Part shown: one piece after another, positions 8,074-15,882 of the stretch
How the letters are laid out: each line of letters starts with the position of its first letter
Position numbering within the stretch: the first letter of the stretch is position 1
Source of the DNA: an uncultured Brevinema sp.
GTDB taxonomy: Bacteria > Spirochaetota > Brevinematia > Brevinematales > Brevinemataceae
Assembly (NCBI GenBank): GCA_947040475.1
Contig: CAMRBT010000009.1
Coordinates: 1-18,474, forward strand
DNA length: 18,474 nt
Reading direction: 5' to 3'
Position numbers and translations under genes: made by a program
Notes under the pieces: model-generated
Seen by the model: the letters and a program-made list of their open reading frames with translations, nothing else
What the model was told of the DNA's origin: nothing
The model's database searches: none

Positions 8074-8745
8074 ATAATTAATTATATCAAAAAATTTATT
8101 ATTAATCAACGCTGTATTTCTTGTGCTTCTATAAAGACAGAGCCTTATTATTATATTTGTCCTAAATGTGTTGAGTCATTAATTTTAGTAGATACTTTAG
8201 AAAAAATTTGTCCTTTTTGTCATGATACTTGGATCACAAAAGGTATATGTCAGAATTGTTTTAACAAAAAACCTTTTTGGCAGAATATTTACACTATATA
8301 TTCCTATAAAGAAAATGTGATGAAACAATTAGTACATTTGTACAAATTCAAGGATTCATCTTTGGCAGAACATGATCTTGTTTTATTACTAAGACCTCAT
8401 ATCAAAGCTTTTGAAGATTATCATTTTATTGTGACCCCTTGTAGCACCAAAACATTCAAGCGTTTAGGATACAATCCCGTAACAAGAATCATACAAAAAT
8501 TAGGACTGGAATATTCTGAATCTTTATCTAAAAATCAAAAACAAGCTGTTAAAAATTTAAGCAGACAAGAAAGATTAGAAACATCTAAAACGATGATATT
8601 TCATCCTGAAAAAATAAATACTACAAAAAAACTTATTATTGTAGACGATGTTTTTACTACTGGTTCTACCTTGAATCAAGCATCATTAGCTCTACATAAT
8701 CACGATATTTTATCTTTTGACATTCTTTGTTTTTTCAGAAGTTAG
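8074..8745 (+). CDS. ComF-family phosphoribosyltransferase with N-terminal zinc ribbon, probable non-AUG start
   Basis: About 223 aa from the ATA at 8074. ComF/ComFC proteins have a Cys-rich zinc-binding N-terminus and a type I phosphoribosyltransferase fold, and take part in DNA uptake in competent bacteria. Four CxxC pairs are visible (C14/C17, C29/C32, C46/C49, C59/C62), followed by the PRPP-binding signature IIVDDVFTTGSTL at about 188-200. The first canonical start in frame is GTG 8317, immediately followed by an ATG. Using either would discard every cysteine and leave a 142-aa fragment. The start at 8074 (or 8077) puts the first CxxC about 14 residues in, which is usual for the family. 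An ATG at 8041 is in frame but separated by a TAG and overlaps the -10. No other competence gene is seen nearby. Confidence 0.8.
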   Translation: MINYIKKFIINQRCISCASIKTEPYYYICPKCVESLILVDTLEKICPFCHDTWITKGICQNCFNKKPFWQNIYTIYSYKENVMKQLVHLYKFKDSSLAEHDLVLLLRPHIKAFEDYHFIVTPCSTKTFKRLGYNPVTRIIQKLGLEYSESLSKNQKQAVKNLSRQERLETSKTMIFHPEKINTTKKLIIVDDVFTTGSTLNQASLALHNHDILSFDILCFFRS

Positions 8746-8866
8746 ATAAAAAGATAAAATTATTATTCATCATATTATATACTATTTTTAAAAAATACCG
8801 AAAATATATATTAAATATATATTAAAAACATTATTAATCACACTAATTATAGGTAAGACAAACTAT
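8746..8866. other. Short AT-rich gap between ComF and the TPR gene
   Basis: 121 bp containing a run of TATATAT-type sequence (about 8812-8824) that can fold weakly. I see no clear terminator, so ComF and the following genes may be cotranscribed. A weak AGGT about 13 nt before the next ATG is the only ribosome-site candidate. Confidence 0.35.
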
Positions 8867-11800
8867 ATGGATTTCAAAAAAATCTTTGATACTTATTCTA
8901 ACAATCTTGATACAGCAGAGCGCTCTAATGAATTTGCAGAAATTCCTCCTATGCCAGCAGATGTTCTGCAACAGGTGCAGGATTTCATTCAAGATTTTGA
9001 TAGTAATAAAAAAGATATTGATCCTGATGACATCATAGAAGAAGAGGATAACGACGATGATGATGGTATAGAAATTCCAGATCCTGTCGCAGATGCCCCA
9101 CCAGCTCCTATCCCTAGTGATATTTTAGATGGTCTTTCCCAGCTTGATCAAGCTATGGATCTTTCCTTTGATAATTCTAACAATCCTGTTACAAATACTC
9201 CCGACGAAGTTGACGAGATCGATGAAGAAACTGAAGAAAGTGAATTCGTAAACTTTGACGAAGATTTTAATTTAGACGAGGATCTCGATGAGGATCTCGG
9301 CGAGGAACTTGAAGAAGAGCTGACTGATGACTTAGACGAGGATATCACTGAAGCTAATGATTTTCTTGAAAATGATGATATAGAAACTTCAGAGGAAGAC
9401 TTTGCTGAAGACCTCAACGAGGCTATGGGCGAGGATCTCCTAGACGACATTTCTGATAATTTAGACGATACTGAAGCTGAGGAAATCCTTCCTAATGACG
9501 AAGATCTCGATGAAAACTTCGATGAAGAAATTGCTAATGAAAAAACTGAAACTTTAGACGAAGACCTTGACGAAGAAAATTTAGCTGATGCCTTTGATGA
9601 AGAGAATTTAGCTGAGGACGAGAACTTCGACGAAGAAACACCTGCTAATGACGAAGTAGCAACTGCAAACGAAAATCTTGGCGAAGAAAATTTAGCTGAC
9701 GATGATGATCTTGATATTAGTGACTTTATGAATAACTTTGATGATGATGATTCTGGAGAAGAATTTAACGAATTTGATGAAGATGTAGAAGAGAGTGTGT
9801 TCACTGAAGAAATCTCTGACCCTATCCTTGATAATTCTGACCAATTTGATATAGAATTACCAGAAGAATTTAATGAAAATATCGTTGAAAGTGAAGAAGA
9901 ATTTAATGAGGCACCAGAAGAAGATGCATCTTTAGAAGTGCCAGATTTTTCAAATACAGAAGCAAATATGAATTCTTTAGAAGTACCTGCGACATCTTTA
10001 GCAACTCCTACCGCCTATGAAGAAGTAGATAAAAGTCTTAACTTTAATATTTGGGATAAACAAGAAAAAAATAATTCTGCTGTAGAATTAGCTCTTACGC
10101 AAGAGCAAACATTTAAAATAAGATATAAAATCAACTCTTTTGTAGATCAAGATCTAAGATTTAAAATTAGAGAAATTATTGCTGACCCTGAATCATATAC
10201 TGATATTTATGAAAAACTCACCTCTTTATTACTCATTGATGTACCAGAAAGTGTTGTTCAAAATCTTTTAGCACAATTAAATAATGCAGATACTACGGAT
10301 ACTTATCAAGTATCTGAAGCTTCTGTTATTCGCTCTACTTTTCATGCTCACGATGTTGCAGATTATCAAGATTCTATTTATCGTTTAAAAACGGAATTCC
10401 TCTATAATATTAAAAAATATTCTTTGTATGGATTAATCGTGCTTCTATCTGGGATTATTGCTTGGTTTGGATTTGCACAACCTGTACGTATTAATTCTCT
10501 TTTTAGTAAAGGATTGGTAGAAGTTCAAAAAGAAAATTTCATTGAAGGAGAAGCTCTCTTTCAACAAGCTACTGCCATTGCTGGTGAACCAGTGGCAGAA
10601 TGGTTTGTGAAATATGCAGATGTTTATAACAATAAAAATTTAATAACAGAAGCAGAAAGAAAATATTTATCTGCTGTTGCAATAGAACCTCAAAATATTT
10701 CTATAGCTACTAATGTAAGTAGTTTTTATACTAATTTAGGACCTAAATACTACACTAATGCTATTGCTATCATAGAAAGATTGACGACCTATCATCCTAA
10801 TAAATTTGAAGTTTGGGATGATTTAGGATCTTTACTAATTAATTATTCTGACTTTTTTATAGATGATAGAGATAAACAAACTGAATTATTATACAAAGCT
10901 GCTGATGTTTATCAACAATATATTATGAAAAACCCTAAAGATGCTGCCCCTTATTATAGAATGGTGGATATTTATATTAGGATTGGAAACAAAGATCAAG
11001 TTGATTTTATTGCTAGTTTGATTACCAAATTAAATCCAAAATATATTAACTTATCCATGATGAATAGATTGGCAAAATATTATACAGATCAACGAGAATT
11101 AACAAAATCAGAAAGAGTCTTGAGACAAATAACTCCTATGCTTGACACATATTATAATAAAGTTCCCGAACTTCAAAAACTCATGAGCCACTATTATAAT
11201 ATAGATCCTTTAGAAATTTCTAATATATTAAGTTCTAGTTATTATGAATTTGCTCGCTATAAAATGCTTTCTTATGATGTTAAAAGTGCTGGGGTTTTAT
11301 TAACTAATTCTATTTCCTTTAATCCTGAGCATGGAGAAAACTACAATCTTTTAGGGGAATTATATCTTTATTCTCCAAGCCATGAGAGTGATAAACTTGT
11401 ACAAGCTAAAAAACTTTTTGATCAAGCATTAGCCGTAAATCCTGAAAATTATAAAGCTCATATAAATCTAGGGCATATGTATTATATGTGGGATAAAGAA
11501 TTTGGAAATTTAAAACAAACTCATGATACTGCGGCATTTCATTATAGAATTGCTAAGTCCATGATGCCTGATTCTATCAAGAATTCTTTATTAAGCTATA
11601 ATTATGGTTGGTTAGAATACCAAAATAACAATCCTGAAGAAGCAATTAATTCTTGGAGTGAGATTTATAAAGAAACCCCTAATAATGCTGTTCTTTCTTA
11701 TGCTTTGGGATCTGCTCTCTACAAAATTGGAAATCCTCAATTAGCACAAATGGAACTAACAAAAGCTGCTGATACTTTTCAAGTGTTAAAAGACAATATT

Positions 11801-12136
11801 CCTCAACCTGATCTTAGTAATAAAAGACATACAGAAATTTATACTCAATTAGCTAAAACATATAATAATCTTGGTGTTATTAACGCTAATTATGGGGCTG
11901 CTAACGCCAATAGAAAAGATTACTTTGATTCTCAAGCCTTATTAAATTTTTATAATGCTCAGGATATTTCCGATCAGCTAAATACTATTTATAGTACGGC
12001 AGAATATAATATTGGAGTCATTACAAGACCTAATATACGTAATCGTCAGACTATTTTTGATGATGCTATTCCTAAACAAACAAGTATAGAAAATCCTAAA
12101 AATGAATTTAATAAGTTATTATTACAAAATATATAA
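8867..12136 (+). CDS. Membrane-anchored TPR protein with giant acidic N-terminal domain (FlcA-like candidate)
   Basis: 1089 aa in four parts. Residues about 1-50 form a short helical start. Residues about 50-365 are extremely acidic and low in complexity (Asp/Glu with periodic Leu and Asn). Residues about 400-470 form a small folded domain (FKIRYKINSFVDQDLRFKIR). A single transmembrane helix lies near 518-540 (YGLIVLLSGIIAWFGF), followed by TPR repeats to about 1060. Without a signal peptide the likely topology is acidic part in the cytoplasm and TPRs in the periplasm. Borrelia FlcA (BB0326) is a membrane TPR protein of the spirochaetal flagellar collar needed for stator assembly; size and layout make it the best analogue I know, but I cannot align them. 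Other TPR assembly proteins remain possible. The acidic stretch uses more GAC, GAG and CTC codons than the rest of the gene. Confidence 0.75.
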   Translation: MDFKKIFDTYSNNLDTAERSNEFAEIPPMPADVLQQVQDFIQDFDSNKKDIDPDDIIEEEDNDDDDGIEIPDPVADAPPAPIPSDILDGLSQLDQAMDLSFDNSNNPVTNTPDEVDEIDEETEESEFVNFDEDFNLDEDLDEDLGEELEEELTDDLDEDITEANDFLENDDIETSEEDFAEDLNEAMGEDLLDDISDNLDDTEAEEILPNDEDLDENFDEEIANEKTETLDEDLDEENLADAFDEENLAEDENFDEETPANDEVATANENLGEENLADDDDLDISDFMNNFDDDDSGEEFNEFDEDVEESVFTEEISDPILDNSDQFDIELPEEFNENIVESEEEFNEAPEEDASLEVPDFSNTEANMNSLEVPATSLATPTAYEEVDKSLNFNIWDKQEKNNSAVELALTQEQTFKIRYKINSFVDQDLRFKIREIIADPESYTDIYEKLTSLLLIDVPESVVQNLLAQLNNADTTDTYQVSEASVIRSTFHAHDVADYQDSIYRLKTEFLYNIKKYSLYGLIVLLSGIIAWFGFAQPVRINSLFSKGLVEVQKENFIEGEALFQQATAIAGEPVAEWFVKYADVYNNKNLITEAERKYLSAVAIEPQNISIATNVSSFYTNLGPKYYTNAIAIIERLTTYHPNKFEVWDDLGSLLINYSDFFIDDRDKQTELLYKAADVYQQYIMKNPKDAAPYYRMVDIYIRIGNKDQVDFIASLITKLNPKYINLSMMNRLAKYYTDQRELTKSERVLRQITPMLDTYYNKVPELQKLMSHYYNIDPLEISNILSSSYYEFARYKMLSYDVKSAGVLLTNSISFNPEHGENYNLLGELYLYSPSHESDKLVQAKKLFDQALAVNPENYKAHINLGHMYYMWDKEFGNLKQTHDTAAFHYRIAKSMMPDSIKNSLLSYNYGWLEYQNNNPEEAINSWSEIYKETPNNAVLSYALGSALYKIGNPQLAQMELTKAADTFQVLKDNIPQPDLSNKRHTEIYTQLAKTYNNLGVINANYGAANANRKDYFDSQALLNFYNAQDISDQLNTIYSTAEYNIGVITRPNIRNRQTIFDDAIPKQTSIENPKNEFNKLLLQNI
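9240..9720 (+). repeat. Degenerate acidic coding repeats
   Basis: Short imperfect units of the type GA(C/T)GA(A/G)GATCT(C)GATGA encode runs such as LDEDLDEDLGEELEEEL. The purine-rich composition also leaves a long open frame on the other strand. Repeat slippage probably drives length variation here. Confidence 0.65.
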
Positions 12137-12169
12137 TTATAAAAAATTTGTAAACAAAAAGAAGGTACC

Positions 12170-13363
12170 GTGTTAAATAATAATTCATCTCCGTCTACTT
12201 CTATTTTTATTATCGCTGGTGAAGTTTCAGGCGATATATTTGCCGCAGCACTCATGACACAGATAAAAAATCAAATGCCTTGTCAATTTGTTGGTTGTGG
12301 TGGGTTTCACATGAAGAAGCAACAACTCATCAATATTGCGCATGATAACTCTTTATTATCCGCGATAGGAATTATCGAAGCTGTACGATTTTTGTTTAAA
12401 CATTTTCAAATACTAAACAGTATTGTCCCTAATATCAAAAAATATAATTGTAAGCATGTTATTCTTGTAGACCATGAAATGTTTAGTATATTAGCAGCAA
12501 AAAAAATACGTAAAGCATTTGGTGCTTCTGTCAAAATATATTTCTTTATACCCCCTAGAGTATCTATGTGGGGTGCTAAACAAGCTCCTATGATAGCAGG
12601 ACTCTGTGATGCTTTATTTTGTTATATGCAACCAGATTTACCTATTTATAAACAATATAATAAAAATTCCTTTTTCTTTGGAAATCCTTTATCTAGAAAG
12701 TTAAAGACTTTTATTCCTGACCCTAGTTTTTATGTAAAACACAATTTAGATTCTAACAAAGAGTACATTGCTTTAATGCCAGGTTCTCGTGAACAAGAAA
12801 TTAAAAAGTTACTTCCTATCTTTTTAAAAACCGCATTACGATTGAATGTAGAAAGAAATATTGATTTTTTAATGTCTATTGCTCACAAAGATTTAGCAGA
12901 AAAAATCAATCAAGAAATCAAAAAAGTTGGTGTTTCTTATTGTGTTCATATTATTGATGATTCTAGCCTTCAGATCATGAATCACTGTACTCTTGGATTG
13001 GTTAGTGCTGGTACTATTACCTTAGAGTCTGTAATGGTAGGAATGTATCCTATTATTAGTTATAAGGTTAGTTCTCTCACTTTTAAAACTATAAAAAAAT
13101 CTGAAAAATTAAATGATGAAACACTAGTGGGATTGCCTAACGTTTTTTTGAATGCGAGAGTTTTTCCTGAAATCTTACAATTTGAAGTAAATCCCGAACG
13201 CTTATATCAAGAAGCTATTTTTTATTTAGATATGACTCCTGAGATGAAACAGTATTTAATGACAGATGCTAAAGAAAAATTAAACGACACTTTAGGTAGT
13301 ACTGATTCTATCAAAAATGTTGCCGATTATATTATAAACGATATCCAACATCCCTATGAGTAG
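12170..13363 (+). CDS. lpxB: Lipid-A-disaccharide synthase
   Basis: 397 aa, normal for LpxB. This GT19 glycosyltransferase joins UDP-2,3-diacylglucosamine and lipid X to form the lipid A disaccharide at the cytoplasmic face of the inner membrane. Visible motifs are AGEVSGD near residues 16-22, LMPGSREQEIK near 203-213, the acceptor/UDP region GLVSAGTITLESVMVGMYPIISY, and the C-terminal VGLPNVFLNARVFPEILQ. The start is GTG, with AAGG 4-5 nt upstream and no better in-frame choice; the N-terminus then matches the family. It lies 33 bp after the TPR gene and overlaps ruvX by 8 bp. Its presence means the host makes lipid A, which excludes Borrelia or Treponema pallidum-type envelopes. Confidence 0.95.
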   Translation: MLNNNSSPSTSIFIIAGEVSGDIFAAALMTQIKNQMPCQFVGCGGFHMKKQQLINIAHDNSLLSAIGIIEAVRFLFKHFQILNSIVPNIKKYNCKHVILVDHEMFSILAAKKIRKAFGASVKIYFFIPPRVSMWGAKQAPMIAGLCDALFCYMQPDLPIYKQYNKNSFFFGNPLSRKLKTFIPDPSFYVKHNLDSNKEYIALMPGSREQEIKKLLPIFLKTALRLNVERNIDFLMSIAHKDLAEKINQEIKKVGVSYCVHIIDDSSLQIMNHCTLGLVSAGTITLESVMVGMYPIISYKVSSLTFKTIKKSEKLNDETLVGLPNVFLNARVFPEILQFEVNPERLYQEAIFYLDMTPEMKQYLMTDAKEKLNDTLGSTDSIKNVADYIINDIQHPYE

Positions 13364-13793
13364 ACTTTTAGGAATAGATTTTGGGACTAAACGCATAGGA
13401 ATGGCACTCACTGATGAGCTCCGTATCATTGCCTCTCCTCATGAAGTTCACCCTAACAATCTTGAATTTTGGGATTATCTCAGTAAGGCTATTCTCACCC
13501 TTAATATCGGTGGCTTTGTTGTTGGCGTTCCATTACATGATGGAGAAAGTGCCATAGAACCTCATATTTTAGGGTTTATCAGAAAGTTAGATAGGCTGTT
13601 TCAATTACCTATTTATCTTCAAGATGAATCTCTTAGCTCAAAAGAATCCCGTGACTTCCTTATTAATACAGGAAAGCGTGGTAAAAAACTCAAACAAAAT
13701 CTCGATCGCTATGCTGCTCAACTCATTCTCTCTAGTTTTCTACAAGCCTCAGAAAGAGGTCAAATTCAACAATTCCCATCTCAAGGATCATAG
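13356..13793 (+). CDS. ruvX: RuvX/YqgF RNase H-fold nuclease
   Basis: 145 aa, normal length. YqgF/RuvX family proteins act in the cytoplasm on nucleic acids: 5' end processing of pre-16S rRNA and/or Holliday-junction resolution. The N-terminal GIDFGTKRIGMALTD (residues about 6-20) contains the first catalytic Asp (D8). QDESLSSKES and the C-terminal NLDRYAAQLILSSFL supply the other conserved acidic positions. The ATG lies inside the last codons of lpxB (8-bp overlap), which indicates translational coupling. Only 1 bp separates its stop from rsmE. Confidence 0.95.
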   Translation: MSRLLGIDFGTKRIGMALTDELRIIASPHEVHPNNLEFWDYLSKAILTLNIGGFVVGVPLHDGESAIEPHILGFIRKLDRLFQLPIYLQDESLSSKESRDFLINTGKRGKKLKQNLDRYAAQLILSSFLQASERGQIQQFPSQGS

Positions 13794-13794
13794 T

Positions 13795-14523
13795 ATGCGT
13801 CGTTTTTATTTTCCAAATATTCCCTCCATTAACGAAACTTTTTTTGTCCCTGAAGATCAAGTGTCTCACTTATCTCGTGTCCTTCGTGTAAATTTAGGGG
13901 ATCTCTTAGAAGCGTCTGACGGATCTGGACAAGTCTTTGAATTATCTGTCACTCATATTGACAAAGAAAGTATTCAACTAAAAGTATTGTCCAGTAAAAT
14001 GGGTGCTGAAAGAGCTTTGCATTCTATCGCTTTTATCGGAGAATTAAAAAATGATGCCATGGACAATACGATTTCTTTACTAGCAGAGCATGGTATTCAA
14101 ACGATTATCCCTTTCTTTGCCGAAAGATCTATCCCCAAATTCGATGCTAAACAAGCCTCAAAAAAACAAGAGCGAAGACAAAAAATCGCTAACGAAGCTA
14201 TTAAAAAAGTGGGGGGATTGTATCCTTGTCTTGTGATGGATTCTATTCCTTTTAAAGAAATAGAAAATAAAATCGGCAACATTCCTCAAAGAATCATCTT
14301 TTGGGAAGAAGAAAATGCTCCCTCAAAAAATCTAAATAATATTGATTACAATCAGAAACATGCTTTTTTTATAGGCCCTGAAGGTGGATTTTCCCAAAAA
14401 GAAATAGACAAACTTCTCTCTTGGGGATGCCAAAGTTATAGCCTTGGTTCTCGTATTTTAAGAGCCCCACAGGCAGCAGCGGCAGCAGCTACTATCATTC
14501 GTTACTTGACCGAAAATCAATAA
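13795..14523 (+). CDS. rsmE: 16S rRNA (uracil1498-N3)-methyltransferase RsmE
   Basis: 242 aa, the usual length. RsmE is a SPOUT (knotted) methyltransferase that methylates N3 of U1498 in 16S rRNA using S-adenosylmethionine. The N-terminus MRRFYFPN fits the family PUA-like domain (..H..RVLR...GD.....DG.G), and the SAM site FFIGPEGGFSQKEID lies near residues 190-204. The last motif reads SLGSRILRAPQAAAAAATI; E. coli RsmE has RVLRTETTA here, so the Thr-Glu pair is replaced by Pro-Gln. I chose ATG 13795 because AGGA lies 7 nt upstream and the family begins here; an upstream ATG at 13624 would overlap most of the ruvX 3' end. With ruvX it forms a rRNA-maturation pair. Confidence 0.95.
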   Translation: MRRFYFPNIPSINETFFVPEDQVSHLSRVLRVNLGDLLEASDGSGQVFELSVTHIDKESIQLKVLSSKMGAERALHSIAFIGELKNDAMDNTISLLAEHGIQTIIPFFAERSIPKFDAKQASKKQERRQKIANEAIKKVGGLYPCLVMDSIPFKEIENKIGNIPQRIIFWEEENAPSKNLNNIDYNQKHAFFIGPEGGFSQKEIDKLLSWGCQSYSLGSRILRAPQAAAAAATIIRYLTENQ

Positions 14524-14550
14524 AAGCCTACTCATAAGAGTAGGCTTTTT
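14522..14550 (+). terminator. Strong intrinsic terminator after rsmE (bidirectional)
   Basis: A 12-bp perfect stem (14522-14533 with 14538-14549) with a 4-nt ATAA loop is followed by a T-run. It begins at the rsmE stop codon and can also serve the convergent lipoprotein gene that ends at 14589. Confidence 0.93.
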
Positions 14551-14588
14551 AAATGTTATTTGAAAGTATTTTTTGTGATTATTATTGA

Positions 14589-15020
14589 TTAAGGAGCTGT
14601 ATGAGATTTTGTATAAGTCGCTATAGAATAAACAGGAATAACAAATAAAAGCTCTATCTTTGTTACTGTTATTTGATTAGGGACAGATCCCTCTTCAAAT
14701 GCATATGATGTTGGTATTAATTCTAAATCATTATAAGCATTTTTAGGGACAAAACTAAACATCTCTTCAATGTTTTTACCTATTGTTTCTATTTGATAAG
14801 TCTTAAAATCATCGTATTGTGTATGAGATGTTGTGTCTTTGTAGCTCATATATTTGTCTGATACTTTAAATTCTTTTGGAAAATCATCATCTCCCGAAAC
14901 TAGTGTATAATACCCCTGCCATTCTGCTGGAAAAGAATATCGTGAAACATCTTCTGGTATATCTAGTGAAATGGAACAAGATCCTAGTAATAAAAAGCTT
15001 ATTATCATTAAATTTTTCAT
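14589..15020 (-). CDS. Small lipoprotein, intact copy of a duplicated gene
   Basis: 143 aa, family not recognised. MKNLMIISFLLLGSCSIS is a lipoprotein signal with lipobox LGSC (lipidated Cys15). The mature part is short, aromatic and probably beta-rich (EWQGYYTLVSG; KVSDKYMSYKD), ending in ELLFVIPVYSIATYTKSHTAP-type sequence. It sits 11 bp after the upstream outer-membrane protein gene, and its AAGGAA ribosome site overlaps that gene's stop codon, so the two are cotranscribed and probably coupled. A decayed second copy of its 3' end lies at 15823-15882. A role with the adjacent barrel protein is inferred from this repeated pairing. Confidence 0.8.
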   Translation of the reverse strand: MKNLMIISFLLLGSCSISLDIPEDVSRYSFPAEWQGYYTLVSGDDDFPKEFKVSDKYMSYKDTTSHTQYDDFKTYQIETIGKNIEEMFSFVPKNAYNDLELIPTSYAFEEGSVPNQITVTKIELLFVIPVYSIATYTKSHTAP

Positions 15021-15031
15021 TTATTAATTCC

Positions 15032-15796
15032 TTAAAACATAAACCCAGCAGTTAGTCCAACATTAATAATGCCTGTAACCCCAGATCCATAAGGAGTAAG
15101 AGGTTCTACAGGATATCCATCAGAACCAAGCTGTCTCTCGTATTCTTCAAAAGCAAAACCACCACCAAAATCAAGCCCAAAAACAAGAGCAAGATGGCGA
15201 CTTATAAAATGATTCCAACGCATACTAAAATCAATACGAGAAATCTCAGAACTTTCTCCGATAAAATAATATTCATCATCTTGATCTAGAAAATTAAAAT
15301 CTTGAGAAAATAATAAATTTATATTACCTGTCCAACCTTGGCCTTTTTTGTTTCTTCCATCAAAAATTATACTAGAAAAGCCTATTCCATAACCAAGCCG
15401 AAGATTGTATAGAGAACTACTCTCATTACCTTCTAATACAGGAGTAAAGAAACGTGCTGTCATCAAAAATCTAGTTTTTGGAGTGGAAGCTAATGCTGGT
15501 AGATAAAATTCTAACGACGTAGTATTAAAAAGATCTACCTTAGATCCATATTCGTTAGAAGATGTGTAATCAGGGATAAATCCCCCAGTAAAACTAGAAG
15601 TGACTGCTAAATTAAAACCTTCAGTATCTTGTACTGAACTTTTCCTTTTAGAAGAGCCCGTGGTATTTTTTTTTGCTTGTTCTATAAGTATTTTAGATTC
15701 AGCTGAGAGTTCTTGAGATTCTACATCTCTAGTTACGAATTGAGTATAGCCACTTATTGGTAAGCTTATCAAACAAAATAATAATATTATTTTCAT
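15032..15796 (-). CDS. Outer-membrane beta-barrel candidate, paralogue 1
   Basis: 254 aa. A Sec signal peptide (MKIILLFCLISLPISGYT) is followed by a polar linker to about residue 60. The rest has alternating hydrophobic and polar strands rich in Gly and aromatics, for example RFLMTARFFTPVL and HLALVFGLDFGGGFAFEEY. It ends in GLTAGFMF with a terminal Phe, the usual signal for BAM-mediated assembly. The first 60-70 residues and the 5' untranslated 25 bp are almost identical to the paralogue at 15882-16613, whereas the barrel part has diverged. The ribosome site is AGAGGA 5 nt upstream. No promoter of its own is evident, so it probably depends on the paralogue's promoter. Function unknown. Confidence 0.82.
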   Translation of the reverse strand: MKIILLFCLISLPISGYTQFVTRDVESQELSAESKILIEQAKKNTTGSSKRKSSVQDTEGFNLAVTSSFTGGFIPDYTSSNEYGSKVDLFNTTSLEFYLPALASTPKTRFLMTARFFTPVLEGNESSSLYNLRLGYGIGFSSIIFDGRNKKGQGWTGNINLLFSQDFNFLDQDDEYYFIGESSEISRIDFSMRWNHFISRHLALVFGLDFGGGFAFEEYERQLGSDGYPVEPLTPYGSGVTGIINVGLTAGFMF

Positions 15797-15822
15797 CAGA
15801 TCCTCTTTGTTTTTATTTATAT
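15573..15822 (-). repeat. Duplicated 5' region of outer-membrane gene, copy 1
   Basis: Nearly identical to 16391-16638. The closest part, about 160 bp covering the ribosome site, signal peptide and linker (15663-15822 against 16479-16638), differs at only one or two bases. Identity drops quickly inside the barrel region. Confidence 0.88.
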
Positions 15823-15882
15823 TTATAAAGGTGTTTTTGTATACATAGCTGTTTCAATAATAGGAATAACAAATAAAAGCTC
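15823..15882 (-). pseudogene. Remnant 3' end of a second copy of the small lipoprotein gene
   Basis: Read on the minus strand this encodes ELLFVIPIIETAMYTKTPL and a stop, matching the C-terminus of the lipoprotein at 14589 (ELLFVIPVYSIATYTKSHT). Bases TAGAGCTTTTATTTGTTATT are shared. It begins inside the last bases of the outer-membrane gene at 15882-16613, so the start and most of the lipoprotein have been deleted. There is no start codon or ribosome site. Confidence 0.85.

Noticed and set aside
8317..8745. ComF starting at GTG 8317
   Set aside because: It removes all four CxxC pairs that are clearly encoded in frame immediately upstream.
9148..9804. Minus-strand 218-codon serine-rich open frame
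   Set aside because: It is the complement of the acidic repeats: GAx codons read backwards give TCx serine. No ribosome site, and no plausible protein composition.
13624..13794. Upstream ATG extending RsmE by 57 residues
   Set aside because: It lies wholly inside ruvX in another frame. The ATG at 13795 has an AGGA 7 nt upstream and matches the family start.
15797..15881. Independent promoter for OMP paralogue 1
   Set aside because: TATAAA-like and TTGAAA sequences exist but not at a workable spacing. This stretch is explained by the lipoprotein remnant.
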